DNA of 64,000 nt from Galbula dea (GCA_013399015.1 VWZX01010557.1:326841-390840); one strand, 5' to 3'. Counted from the first letter of the stretch, positions 51,314 to 63,420 are shown. Numbers and translations: made by a program. Notes: generated by a model not told the origin, from the sequence alone.

Positions 51314-51945
51314 GTATCTCTAGTTGGAGGCCTCTGTCTAGTGGAGTCCCTCAGGGGTTGGTACTGGGACCAGTACTTTTCAACCTATTCATTAACAACC
51401 TGGCTGAGGGAACAGAGTGTGCTCTCAGCAAGTTTGCTGATGACACTAAACTGGGTGGAGTGGCTGACACACCGGAGGGTCGTGCTGCCATTCAGTGAGA
51501 CTTAGACAGGCTGGAGAGTTGGGCAGGAAGAAATTTAATGAAATTCAATAAGGCCAAGTGTCAAGTCTTGCACCTGGGAAAGACCAACCCCATGAATCAG
51601 TGGAGGTTGGGGGCTGATGTGTTNNNNNNNNNNNNNNNNNNNNNNNNNNNNNNNNNNNNNNNNNNNNNNNNNNNNNNNNNNNNNNNNNNNNNNNNNNNNN
51701 NNNNNNNNNNNNNNNNNNNNNNNNNNNNNNNNNNNNNNNNNNNNNNNNNNNNNNNNNNNNNNNNNNNNNNNNNNNNNNNNNNNNNNNNNNNNNNNNNNNN
51801 NNNNNNNNNNNNNNNNNNNNNNNNNNNNNNNNNNNNNNNNNNNNNNNNNNNNNNNNNNNNNNNNNNNNNNNNNNNNNNNNNNNNNNNNNNNNNNNNNNNN
51901 NNNNNNNNNNNNNNNNTAGTATTCTGTGATTCTGTGATTCTACAG
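51314..51945 (+). mobile_element. CR1 LINE, 5'-truncated, with internal assembly gap
   Basis: Plus-strand CR1 beginning within the reverse-transcriptase domain (SSGVPQGLVLGPVLFNLF, NNLAEGTECALSKFADDTKL with the FADD catalytic box). A TGA at 51496-51498 replaces an Arg codon after AAIQ, a likely CpG transition. The frame continues through LMKFNKAKCQVLHLGKTNPM to the gap at 51624. After the gap only the terminal tagtattctgtgattctgtgattcta is left. Its pre-gap sequence is nearly identical to 53459-53760 and to the inverse of the 58.7-59.9 kb copy. Confidence 0.95.
51624..51916. other. Assembly gap (293 N)
   Basis: Unknown bases inside the CR1 copy. From the complete 3' half of the copy at 58738-59880, the stretch between the last known base and the CR1 end should be about 700 bp, so either the gap is under-sized or this copy has a deletion. 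Confidence 0.99.
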
Positions 51946-53042
51946 ACTCATTCATTTCAAGAGGATGAGTAATCTCTGAATATTAATGATGAGGAGCCAC
52001 AAAACTGTTTTTCTTAAACAACACAATAAAGAAACCAGTAGTTTATAAGTTTATTAAGTGGGCCAGCTATCGTTTATTGCCAGTGTTAATCTATGGGTAT
52101 TCAGGAATTCTCTCTTTTCTTTGAAAATAAGCATAGGTACTGACTACTCTAAACTTTATGCTGCTCTGAGTCTATTCACAACAGAATTCAGAGTTTTGGA
52201 TCCATGCATCTGTGGGAACTGGATGTGTAAGAAGATTTAAAATAGATCAATATTTAAACAAATGATAAAATTGCTTACTGTTATGCCTCTACATGCTGTA
52301 GTTTTAAGGCCAGAAGTCTGCTTTATGAAGTCATCAAAAATATTAAGAGACAGATGTCAAATTTTTGCCCCACTGCTTTCTTTAATAAAAGTCTTTTTTT
52401 TGCATGCCTCTGGGAAAACTTGTCTCTTTCTAACAATCAATGTCAGGACACCAACTGGACCTGTCAGTACAAAAGAGTGCAGAAATTTGACTATCCTCCT
52501 GAACAGATTGTCAAGAAGAAATGAATAGTGAAAAAATATAAGTGGAGACTCTTCTACATGAGAATCTAGCTTAGCACCTTTGGAAGGTATAATGTGAAAC
52601 ATTAAAAAAAAACCTTTTAGTAAAGTGGAATGGAAATACAAATTGAATTTTGGTAAAAAATATCTACATTGGAATGTGACATCGCAATTTTTCAATAAGG
52701 GCTGTCTGGCAGCTACTACTGCGCTGTTCCTCTGAGGAAAAGTCAATGTTATGCAGAAAAAGCCATCCAGAAGAGGTTATGCTACCCTGAATTACATAAG
52801 GAGTTTTGAACAGCAAAGACTCAGGTGAAAGGCCAAGAGATTAGTCTATCTGAGAATGGTCACATGGGCAGAACTTCACTGCAAGCTATACCTTAAGGTA
52901 ATTTTCATCTCTACATGATGTCCTGAACACTTCTGTTAAGTAGTAAAAGAATTTTGGAAGGATATTTGCAGTAGAATTTATAACCTATCTCTTTTTTAAG
53001 AGACTCATTTATTTGTATTACTTAAAAGGTAAGATGATGAGG

Positions 53043-53862
53043 ATGAAGGCAAATGTCACTCCAGTCTTCAAAAAGGGCAAGAAGGAAGACCCGGGTAATC
53101 ATAGACCGGTCAGCCTCACCTCCATCCCTGGAAAGGTGATGGAATACTTTATCCTTGACTCTGTCTCCAGGCATATCAAGGATAAGGGGGTCATTAGGAG
53201 CAGTCAGCATTGGTTTACCAAGGGGAAGTCATGTTTCATCAACCCGATAGCCTTTTAAGAGGACATAACAGGGTGGATAGATGGTGGTAGAGCAGTGGAT
53301 GTGGTTTATCTTGATTTCAGTAAAGCGTTTGACACTGTCTCCCACAGCATCCTTGCAGCTAAACTGAGGAAGTGTGGTCTGGCTGATTGGGTAGTGAGGT
53401 GGATTGTGAACTGGTTGAAGGACAAAAGTCAGAGAGTTGTAGTCAATGGGATGGAGTCTAGTTGGAGGCCTGTGTCTAGTGGAGTCCCTCAGGGGTCAGT
53501 ACTGGGACCAGTACTTTTCAACCTATTCATTAACAACCTGGCTGAGGGAACAGAGTGTGCTCTCAGCAAGTTTGCTGATGACACTAAACTGGGTGGAGTG
53601 GCTGACACACCGGAGGGCTGTGCTGCCATTCGGCAAGACTTAGACAGGCTGGAGAGTTGGGCAGGAAGAAATTTAATGAAATTCAATAAGGCCAAGTGTT
53701 GAGTCTTGCACCTGGGAAAGACCAACCCCATGGATCAGTGGAGGTTGGGGGCTGATGTGTTGGAGAGCAGTGAAGGAGAAAGGGATCTGGGGGTCCTGGT
53801 GGATGGAAGAATGACCATGAGCCAGCAGTGTGCTCTTGTGGCCAGGAGAGCCGATGGAATCT
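53043..53862 (+). mobile_element. CR1 LINE, reverse-transcriptase segment lacking its 3' end
   Basis: About 820 bp on the plus strand in one continuous frame. It reads KANVTPVFKKGKKEDPGNHR, SSQHWFTKGKSC, a TAA at 53256-53258, then GRAVDVVYLDFSKAFDTVSH, SGVPQGSVLGPVLFNLF and KFADDTKLGGVADTPEG, a TGA at 53700-53702, and LLESS-type sequence (ESSEGERDLGVLVDGRMTMS) up to DGIL. It has two stops and no frameshift. It then ends abruptly about 53862 without the C-terminal region, UTR or octamer end, which is not how CR1 normally truncates; a later deletion or rearrangement is implied. Confidence 0.95.
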
Positions 53863-54951
53863 TGTTTTCTCTACCTGTATTTAAATGTTTGTACTTTTTT
53901 ACTGGAAGTATCAAGCAGTCTCACATCTTCCGTTCCTTCTGAGATTATTTTCTGAATTTTATTCTCCTGTCTGCTCCTAATTTATTCCACTGAAATCTTG
54001 CTGCTAGAGCATGTCACTCTTCTTTAAATGCATTCTGAATGTGTATCACTTCCTCTAAACACACTCTTCTATTTATTATATTTTTCTCCCTTTACCTTGT
54101 GATGTTAGCTATGTGCCATCCCCTCTTTTTTTCACTGTCTCCACTGCCTGAATTACTTCTCCAGCTTGTGGATATTGTAGAAGTTATACAGCTGTTACCT
54201 CTGGAAAGAAATATTTTATCTTTTTGATGCATAAGAAAGGATTCAAAGCACAGTGATCAAACTGTGAGGGTCACTGATACCATAGCATGATGCATACAAG
54301 AGCACCTGTCTCTATGTTTTCAATTTCACAGTGAGAGAAGCCACAGTAGGAAATGTCAGGATATAGCAGCAGGACCAAAGTTCTCAGCAAAGCTAAGGAA
54401 AGGAAAAAGAGAGAGGTACACAACAAGGAGTACTGAGAGAGATGGATGGATGTTTGAATGGTGCAATGTGGCCATGTCACCAAGTCCTGCAACCCCAGAA
54501 AAGCACCTTGTGTTATGTGCTTCTTTACTACATTTCTCAGAGTCTGTTTAATGACATTTGGAATTCTTGTCCTAATTTCTGCTATTAGAAGATTGTATCA
54601 GAATGTCACTACTCTGATTAAGGGTGACCTTTTAACTTACTATTGCCATTTTATACCCTTTTGCTCTTTTACTGATTTTGTTCCATAGATTAAATAGGTC
54701 ATATTGCCCTTTGTATATTTTTGATGCTGTTTCACAGATTTACATACCACAGGACTGTGCCAGCATGAGCATATCCTAATTATCTCGTGTGATATTTCTG
54801 CCATATTCTATTCTCAACACTGCCCTCAGTCTTTCTAAAACCATTTTTGCACTATTTTGCAACTACAAAATAGATCTATGGGCCTATGAAAAGTTTTGTA
54901 GAAAGACTTCCAGGTAGACATCCAGTGGAACCTTTGAAGTGCTGACTCATA

Positions 54952-55262
54952 AAACATGTTGAAATCACTGGGGATTAGAACCATAAACAGGACTAAAACT
55001 AACCTAAAGGAGGGGAAATTTAGATTAGAGATTAAGAGGAATTTCTTTACCAGGAGGGTGGTTAGGTGCTGGAACAGGTTGCCCAGAGAGGTTGTGGATG
55101 CCCCATCCCTGGCAGTGTTTAAGGCCAGGCTGGATGTGGCCCTGGGTGACCTGGTCTAGTGATTGGCATCCCTGCCCATGGCAGGGGGGTTTGAACTAGA
55201 TGATCTTTAAGGTCCCTTCCAACCTGGCTATTCTATGATTCTCTGATTCTATGATGATTCTG
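54952..55262 (+). mobile_element. CR1 LINE 3' end, different subfamily
   Basis: Plus-strand fragment with coding end FRLEIKRNFFTRRVVRCWNR, LPREVVDAPSLAVFKARLDV, ALGDLV, stop, then ggcaggggggtttgaactagatgatctttaaggtcccttccaacc and ending attctatgattctctgattctatgat. The protein and octamer (ATTCTATG) differ from the copies at 51-53 and 58-59 kb, so it is not the missing end of the 53-kb copy. Frame is open over the 67 terminal codons. Confidence 0.93.
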
Positions 55263-57142
55263 AATGTCTATTTCTAATCTAATTCCTTAATAATTAGATA
55301 ACTAGATCTTTGACCACTGAATTCAGCAGACATAACTTTATCTGTACTTTGTAGGAGTTTCTCCCTGCACCTCATCTTAGAATTTAGCCTGTAGCAGTAA
55401 CTAAAAACATAGATAACTGAACATAATAAGAGAAAAAGGAATAACTGTGGGGAATTCTTTCCAGTTACAATGAGTGATATATATTACCAGTTTGCTACAC
55501 AAATTGTACTATGGACATTGGTTGAGGTAGTTCTAGAAAAGGACATAAATCAACAGCTAATTCAATTAGAAGTCTTTTGTGAACTGTACAGATTTTATAG
55601 AGCATTTCAAATTTACTTTTGAACTCAGTTAGTATCAATGTTTGTGGAAGATTTAGCTGATCCAAGCCATTTCTATTGGACCTTTTCATAATATTGAAGT
55701 TGTTTGGAGAATATACATAGATTTTTTTTTTTTCCTTATAACAATGTCAATAGTACAGAAACTTGGCACTCTGGCACTAGTTAATTATCTGGTCAGAATT
55801 TTGGAAAAAAAACCAATCAAGCTTGACTTATGCTTGTATAACATAAAATTGGTCTTTTTGATGTGACTGTGAAAAGATTTCTATGTATAACTGTTATGAA
55901 TAATTTAAAACATATCAAAATAGATCCAGAGGAGATTAAATCTCTCTGAATCTCAGAACTGACCAGGAAAGGAAGTACAATGGTTGCAGATTCAAGTTAG
56001 CTATCTGAGACAAAATATTTGAAAGATAAAAATCCAATTACTTTTTAAGCACTAACTGATCTCAAGATAGAACTGATAGAACTTTTACCTCTATTTCTCT
56101 AGGAAGGAGTACAATACATTACTTTTTATATTTGTCAAAGACAGTAGGAGCACGGACAATATCTAGCATAGTACAAAGATAAAGAAGCTGCAGTCTGGTT
56201 TATGGAAGGCAGGTCAGCAGTAAGTCAAAAGCCACTCTTGGCAAGATCTTCCTTATGGAATCTCTACCTGCACTGCAATACAAAGCACTTCTCTTTCAGT
56301 CTGTGAGTGAATAAGCATTGAAGGGCTGATCCTCTGCTTACTAATACTATAAAAGTTATTTGGGATACTGTCATGCTTTAATATTTTTTTTCAGTATGTT
56401 GCACTTTGGTAGCCTGTTCTCATCAATCTCCACATGACATTACAATACAAATACATAAACAGTACTAAATTTAGCTGAAAACTTCTGTTGCCTTCAGAGG
56501 GCACTGTATCTGACGTAGAGTGAAGAAATATGGTATCTTGAATTGTTTTCTGTTTTGTTTCAATTGTATGCCTTATTCTCAAGTATGACAGAATGTATCA
56601 TAGACCCGGTCCAAAGGTATCTGCTTTTCATTTTTACAGCCTTTTTGATTTAAACATATGGAAAAAATACCAACAGAAAAGAGCACTGTGAAAAGTCAAA
56701 GAATTGTAACAGAAATTACAAGATGTAACTAAGATACTTATACCAGCAGCATAATCACCTCCCATTTGTTATCATATTCTGCCTTACACAAATCAGTAAT
56801 TTATAAAGTTGAGAAAAAGAAAAAAAGAATGGAAATAACATATATGACTGACAGGTATCACTGAAATTGGTGGACTTACTTGAGGTATGAGGTGCATACT
56901 ACAGATTTTTTTTCCATAGAAAAATAGAGAGATGAAAAGTTTTGTTTACTAGCACTATTACCTAATGTTGTAAGTTGCCTCCTGTGCAACTGAATTGGAG
57001 ATAAAGTAAATAATGGCTCAAAACTTTCAAATTGTCTTGGAGACTTCCAAATCATTCATGAAAAGGGTAACCATCTATTAAATACACTGAGAATCAGCTC
57101 CACAAAACTGAAAAGGAACTAAAATAATGGACATTACCTTAC

Positions 57143-57357
57143 CTGGGTAACCTTTTCTGTTACATTGTGCGTTCGGTCTTTCACCTTAGGTGCAATAATT
57201 GCTTTCTCTGAAGAAGGAGGAGATGAAGATTTTTTTTCACTTTTGATATCTGAAAAATTCAGCGTGAGTTGAGGAATTTTGTTGATTGTACTGTATTTGT
57301 TGAGATTTGAATCCGATGTGGATCCCAACAGACTTGACTTGATATGATTAAAAGGCC
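57143..57357 (-). CDS. KCNH7: KCNH7 (ERG3/Kv11.3) exon: end of cytosolic N-terminal linker
   Basis: First visible coding exon of the channel, 215 bp. It encodes the completed Gly codon plus 71 residues, beginning PFNHIKSSLLGSTSDSNLNK and ending HNVTEKVTQ. This is the low-complexity cytosolic linker between the PAS domain and S1. The acceptor reads TTTTTCAG|GG and the donor CAG|GTAAGG on the minus strand. The exon starts in phase 1 (two bases complete a Gly codon) and ends in phase 0, matching the next exon. The wording of this linker fits ERG3 as I remember it and not ERG1 or ERG2, which diverge strongly here, so this exon is the best paralogue marker. The upstream PAS and linker exons must lie beyond 64000. 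Identity is from recall of the family, not a search. Confidence 0.95.
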
Positions 57358-58737
57358 CTGAAAAATCAAAACACACGTTTAGTATTTGACAAGTGCAGAG
57401 AAATGTTATCATTAAAGTTTAAGTGGGATATATTAAAAGTGTATTTAAAATTGTTTTTCACTACACTACTTGTTAAAAGTAAAACTTATCAACATTTTAA
57501 TAGTAACTCTATTGTTAATGAGAATAAAATCTGTTCTAGAATGTAAATATGAAATTTCCTTTACATATAATTCCTAGTATTTCTTATAAAAGTCAATGGA
57601 TTGCAAAGTATATAATGCATCTATCCTTACTTGTTTTCATGTTGCTAGACATGCTGTTATGTACCATTGCAATTCTGGCTGACTATAAAGACTATATTCT
57701 CTTTTGTTTATAAAAGCAGAAATAGGACACCTGATTATATAAGTCTCCAGACTAAGAAAAGGCTCTATTATTACATTTGTATTGTTGCTCATGCCTACAC
57801 GACGGTCAGTTCAAAATGCCTTTTGGTAAATTGGAAAATTGAGTAGATCCTGCTCTATCCCTGCCGACTCGTCAGGTAACTCCATGCTTAATCAATAAAA
57901 TTATTAACCTATCATTATCCTAAAAGTCTTTAATTTTGGTGCATCACCAACTAAAAAAACGTATTTCTTCAACTGCCATTACCAACAAAATATTGAAAAT
58001 GATAGAGATTTCCATATGTAGAATAGTTAAAGGAACATATAACACTCAGGTAAGCATCTTATGCTACTTTAGTGTACCATGATAGATAAAAAGTATGGAG
58101 TTTGTATACTTCATGAGGTACATATCCATTATAATTGTTCCTTTCCATATTCAGCAGAGTTCTTTGTACAACAAGAAAGCAATGTAACTGATATACAGTA
58201 CAATTGTTTTATACTATCAGTTGGTCCAGAAGCCAAAATTATTCATAGTAAGGAAAATTTCCTTTTGAGAATAATACCAGAAAAAAGAACTATGACAATG
58301 GCTAGACAGTGAGAGCTAGATGCAGCTACAGATTTAAGAAAAAATCCAAGTCTTGCAGCCAGTGACAATGTCTCTAAAGTGCGGGATAGTAGGGTATTTC
58401 TTAGATCTACATGAGAATCTTACTGCATCCTGATTCTGTTATGGGCAAAAATGTGGTTTTTTCCTTTTACTGTTTTTTTTCCACTTTTTTTTTGTGTCAT
58501 CCTGGGAGGGAAACAAGAATGGGTGCTATGATTCAGTAACAGCCAATGGGAATGGATTAGGCCTATGGGGGAAATTGCAGTCAACAGCAGAACAGCAGGA
58601 TTGTATTTACAATGTGTGAAGAAGTGAAATTCAAAGAAACCAACTGCCTGCAAATAGCTGTGAGGAAATGTTTCAGGCAGTACTGAATTCAATTTACCAC
58701 TTTTGTTGGTAGAATTCATTAAGTGAAGGATTGCTGA

Positions 58738-59880
58738 AAATCACAGAATCACAGAATATTAGGAGTTGGAAGGGCCCTCAAAAGATCATCTAGTCCAACC
58801 CCCCTGCCACAGCAGGATTCCCTACACCAGGTCACACAGAAGCTCGTCCAGACAGGTTTTGAATATCTCCAGAGAAGGAGACTCCACAGCCTCTCTGGGC
58901 AGTCTGCTCCAGTGCTCTGGCACCTGAACTGAGAAAAAATTTCTTCGTGTATTCACACAGAATCTCCTATGCTTCAGCTTACAACCATTGCCCCTTGTCC
59001 TGTCACTGGGCTTCACTGAGAAGAGCCTGACCCCATCCTCCCGACACACACCCTTCACATATTTAAAAGCATAGATGAGGTCACCCCTTAGCCTCCTCTT
59101 CTCCAAGCTAAAGAGACCCAGCTCCCTCAGCCTTTCCTCATAAGGAAGATGTTCCAGCCCCTTCATCATCTTTGTGGCTCTGCGCTGGACTCTTTCCAGC
59201 AGTTCCCTATCCTTCTTAAACTGAGGGGCCCAGAACTGGACACAATATTCCAGATGCGGCCTCACCAGGGTAGAGTAAAGGGGGAGAAGAACCTCTCTTG
59301 ACCTACTAACCACACCCCTTCTAATACACCCCAGAATCCCATTGGCCCTCCTGGCCACAAGAGCACACTGCTGGCTCATGGTCATCCTTCCATCCACCAG
59401 GACCCCCAGATCCCTTTCCCCTTCACTGCTCTCCAACAGCTCAGCCCCCAATCTATACTCATACATGGGGTTGGTCTTTCCCAGGTGCAAGACTTGACAC
59501 TTGGCCTTATTGAATTTCATTAAATTTCTCCCTGCCCAACTCTCCAGCCTGTCTAAGTCTTGCTGAATGGCAGCACGACCCTCCGGTGTGTCAGCCACTC
59601 CACCCAGTTTAGTGTCATCAGCAAACTTGCTGAGAGCACACTCTGTTCCCTCAGCCAGGTTGTTAATGAATAGATTGAAAAGTACTGGTCCCACTACCGA
59701 CCCGTGAGGGACTCCACTAGACACAGGCCTCCAACTAGACTCCATCCCATTGACCACAACTCTCTGACTTCTGTCCTTCAACCAGTTCACAATCCACCTC
59801 ACTACCCAATCAGCCAGACCACACTTCCTCAGTTTAGTTGCAAGGATGCTGTGGGAGACAGTGTCAAATGCTTTACTGAA
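58738..59880 (-). mobile_element. CR1 LINE, 5'-truncated, open 3' half
   Basis: 1.14-kb minus-strand insertion. It starts (element 5' side, 59880) inside the reverse transcriptase at FSKAFDTVSHSILATKLRKC and is open for 352 codons to the natural stop at 58822-58824. Its tail carries the conserved ggttggactagatgatctt-type block and ends in two ATTCTGTG octamers. Domains: SGVPHGSVVGPVLFNLF, the FADD catalytic box (KFADDTKLGGV), then thumb and C-terminal segments (YEERLRELGLFSLEKRRLRG, PSDRTRGNGCKLKHRR). 5' truncation is normal for CR1. Lack of any stop or frameshift over 1.06 kb indicates a recent insertion. Confidence 0.97.
58822..59880 (-). pseudogene. CR1 reverse-transcriptase C-terminal fragment, uninterrupted 352 codons
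   Basis: The reading frame inside the CR1 above. It lacks the endonuclease and the N-terminal reverse-transcriptase motifs, so it cannot be a working polymerase. The YADD/FADD aspartates are present. The upstream flank (59881 onward) is not CR1. Reported as an element remnant rather than a host gene. Confidence 0.9.
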
Positions 59881-62825
59881 AAAACAGACTTTTAATTTTC
59901 TTTCCTAGCTTAAAAGGATTTACACTTGCTTTCTGATTCCTAATGTCACGCTAACTGTATGTTAATCTAGGCCAGACAGAGAAATTCTCTATTACTCCAT
60001 TTCAAATTGTGCCACTGTGCAGAAAGCAGTTCAAGATGACAGGGGAGGGCATTGTACTCTAGACTAACAGTTTGAGTGCTTCCCTGGGAGAGATCAATCT
60101 GGTGGTTCTGCTCTGAAGACTTCCTGTGTTTTGTCCAAAGATAATTTTTATGTAAAATAAACAAAAAATTATACATGAGTTCTCTAACTACTAAACTGCA
60201 ATATCAGTCCTTCTTTTTCTCCTCAGACCAATGAACCTAATGTATTCTTTGTGAAATGGCTTCACTGAAAAAAGAAAGCAAGCATTACCTTTCTCCCACA
60301 ATGAATACTAAAAAGTCTGGTACTGAGGACACTGACAAGGAGTTGGATAATTGTTCTTCTGGCCCAGGTAGGACCTGCACATCATCTTCATGAGTCTACT
60401 AAAAGTGATGTTCAATACAAATCAGGGCTCAAAGTCTCCTCACAAATCAATGAAGTGGCTAATCTGGCTAGCATGTGCTATGTACATACAGTCAGACTGA
60501 AGTTTCTCAGCTCTACTACTCTACATAGTTGTAGCAAGTAATAGTTTTTTAATGAGGTGAGCAGGGTATCATGCTGGGGTCATATGTCAGATGAACATTC
60601 TTGATACATATGGAATTCCAAGGTAGGAGGAAACTTAGGTTATAGATGCTTACATTGCATTAAGTTTTGCTTTCTGGGATTGAAATATTTTATTACTTCT
60701 ATTCCAAAGGGAATTACTCTCTCCTTTACTACCAAGACCTATGCCCTACCATGTGATGTTAGATTTAAGTCTAACAAGCATAAGAACTGTAAGACGCATA
60801 AGACCTTACATTTTAAAATCCATCTTCTTTTGCTTTAGAAAGTGGTGAAATATATGTACCTCACTAATAATGGTAATTAATTGAAAGACATTTCTAGCTT
60901 AAGTATAGCCCAGGCTGGCAGCAGTTGAGTTGATACTTGATAGCTAGGTGGACCTTTGCTATGCTCTCATAGCAGGAAGCAGAAAAAAAGGACCGTAACA
61001 AATCACAATCACAATTGACACTAATTGACAATTTCAGCAGAGAGGCCAAGAATTAAATAAGTAGGAGAATGACATACTTCTGCCTACCCAACAAAGCAGA
61101 TTCTTTAAGCTTAAGTTTGAGCTCCTCATTTTTGTGGTAGGATTCCATTGTCCATGCTTACATAGTGCATGGTGAAATCATGTCACCCTCCTGAGCTGTC
61201 AATCCGTCATCTTTCACCAGCAGTAAATACATTCATAAATGATGTTTTACAGTACAAAGACTACATTTCCCCCCCAAGATTTTGCCAACATACACATGAA
61301 GCAAATGCAATGATTTAATTGTCCAAGAATTGCTTTACAGAATCTAGGTCATGCGCTGCATGCAGTTTAGAGAGAAAACTTTGCCAGGTACACACACTTT
61401 TTGCATCATGCATGAAGTCACAAACTAGTTTCCAGACATAGCTACAAATATTGCAATTAAACTGAACAGTTTAGTAATTGTTTCCTAGAAATGGAAGAAG
61501 TCACTTGAGAGTTATATTCATATTGCTTCTAAAAGTTGTAATTCATTGCTGGTGGACAGAAACAATTTTGTAACTGCACTAAAGATTATTTAAACATAAA
61601 ATTGGCAATGAAGTTCATGCATACACATTTTAATACTACAGGAAGCTTGAAACCATACCCCCTGCCATCCAGGAACGTGAAACTATTTTTAAGGAGACAA
61701 AAGAGGAATAAGTGAAGATACTTCCACAAGGCTAATGATTACCAAGTATTTAATTTTTGAGAGAGTTAACTGAAAAATAAGCACATTATAACAATTGATT
61801 GATTGTTAATGGCCCCACCCGATTATACATCCTTTCACAGGTAAAACTCCTGGTAGCTTGAATAGAAGTTTTGCCTGCCTAAGGACAACAGCACTGAGTT
61901 AAATAACGATGATATGGTCAAATAACTGTTTAACTATGCCTTCACTTTTTCCAGGGATTGGTAGTGCTTTCAGACAATAGTTAAGGAAATAACAACGTGT
62001 TTAACAAATATAGATTAAATAATGCACCTGGCCCTAGAGAGGTCAGCGTGAGAATGTTGCATTTGAACATTTCATACAGCAGGCAAAGTAACATGCCAAA
62101 AAGTGTGGCTGTTTTAAACACTGGAATATATAGTCTAGATGTATACTTTACCTTTGACATTGCGACCATTGTCTGGTTTTCAGCATAATAAAAATGAAGA
62201 AAAGAGAGAAGAAAGACAACTAAAATCTACGTCAGAAAAAGCAGAAAATATGGCTTCAAAATATGTATGTGGTTTGAATTGAAATATTTTTGTATCTCCT
62301 GGATTATATTATGTAGATTTTTAGTCAAGATAAAGTTGCTTTGACAATTAAAAGAGAATCTGTAAAACTGTTTGGAGAAGATCAGCAGGTAGTAGGACTG
62401 GCTCTAGCTAAATTGTCTTAACTGTAACACTAAAACTGTTTCTCCACAAGTCCAGTACTGGATTGGAGGTCAAAAGTGCTAATGGCTGAAGTGCTGATTA
62501 GTCACACATAGAGAGGCAGAGGCACCCATAGCTGTGGGTGTAGGCAGTCTGGCTCGCTGCATGGCCTGTGTAGTGGTACAGGTGACCCTGCACAGACCCC
62601 AGGCCCTGTGCCTACCCAAGACTCACAGGAGGAAAGGTTTTTACCACTGAAGTGAGATGAGCAGTGATTTTCTGAGTAAATACCAGAGAAATGCTGAGGA
62701 GAAAGATATACTTTAAACATTTCTTCAGCTGTTAGGTACCTTTCTGCAAGATAAAAGTGGCAAAGCTGTCTGTCCTCACAGTTACACCCAACCCTGAATA
62801 ATGAGATCAAACTTCTTTAGGGAGA

Positions 62826-62875
62826 ATATTATCATTATTGTTGTTGCTATTATTGTTATTTAATATTATTTTAAA
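62826..62875. repeat. ATT/GTT-rich microsatellite-like run
   Basis: tattatcattattgttgttgctattattgttatttaatattatttta: imperfect trinucleotide-type repeat of ATT and GTT units. Likely length-variable; no function assigned. Confidence 0.8.
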
Positions 62876-62899
62876 GAAGCCACACAGGTTACCCCTATT

Positions 62900-63420
62900 C
62901 ATGGGTGAAAACATCACCCACAGGCCTCCCTCTCTTCATGTGCCCCCTGCCTGGCTGGGGCAGCTCGCAGGAGGTATGAGGCTGGATGAGGGTCCTGGGG
63001 GCTGTCAGGAAGGAAAGGGCCAGGCACAGGATGTGGTCCTGACTCTCTGTGCTGCCATCCACCACGACCACCTTACCAGCTTTCAAAGGTGCTTTGCACA
63101 CAAACTGATATTCACCTGCAGCTGTTCCCTGCTGACAAGCCACCTCTGAGGGCTGAGGTGGCTGTGCCCTTGTCTGCCCCAGAGGAAACTTGGTCCTGGC
63201 AGAAGGCCTGCTTCATCCCCACTCTGGAGAAAGGCTGTGGCCTTTTCCTGTGAGGGCAATAGGAGTTTGGGCCTTGTCTGTGTTGTCATGTCACACTTGA
63301 TGCCTCTGGCTTTTCCTCAGCCTCCCAAGGACTGGGGAGCACAGGACATTGAGCTGGGCCCTCTAGACCATGGGTGAAGGAGGGTGTTTAGTTTTTCTCA
63401 GCCTAATGCCTTTCTGTGCC
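62900..63420. other. GC-rich patch within AT-rich intron
   Basis: About 500 bp clearly richer in G and C than its surroundings, with overlapping open frames on both strands (62838-63149 plus; 62895-63143 and 63083-63289 minus). CpG dinucleotides are few, so it does not look like a CpG-island promoter. I recognise no protein family or repeat. Could be an unrecognised repeat or a regulatory segment. Confidence 0.55.

Larger units (their letters stand above)
37838..57142 (-). other. KCNH7: KCNH7 large intron upstream of the S1-S3 exon
   Basis: 19.3-kb intron. It holds an RTE-like LINE remnant (40235-41060), a G/T-rich tract (41636-41701), a 16-bp tandem duplication (42449-42480), CR1 copies at 51314-51945, 53043-53862 and 54952-55262, and two assembly gaps. 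The stretch 43-51 kb is AT-rich with nothing confidently recognisable beyond a possible degraded CR1 tail at 50028-50090. No other gene is supported. Confidence 0.85.

Noticed and set aside
51538..51972. Long open frames across the N run
   Set aside because: Produced by unknown bases; only the CR1 sequence flanking the gap is real.
53489..53731. Minus-strand frames over the CR1 copies (also 12697-12906 and 59704-59895)
   Set aside because: Antisense shadows of CR1 coding sequence.
12077..57357. Assignment to KCNH2 (ERG1) or KCNH6 (ERG2) instead of KCNH7
   Set aside because: Exon lengths are similar in all three, but the cytosolic linker (HIKSSLLGSTSDSNLNK, TEKVTQ) and the ETAK/CKLRRRKLSF region fit ERG3 as recalled.
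62838..63289. Protein-coding gene in the GC-rich patch
   Set aside because: Open frames on both strands are explained by base composition; no family match or splice structure.
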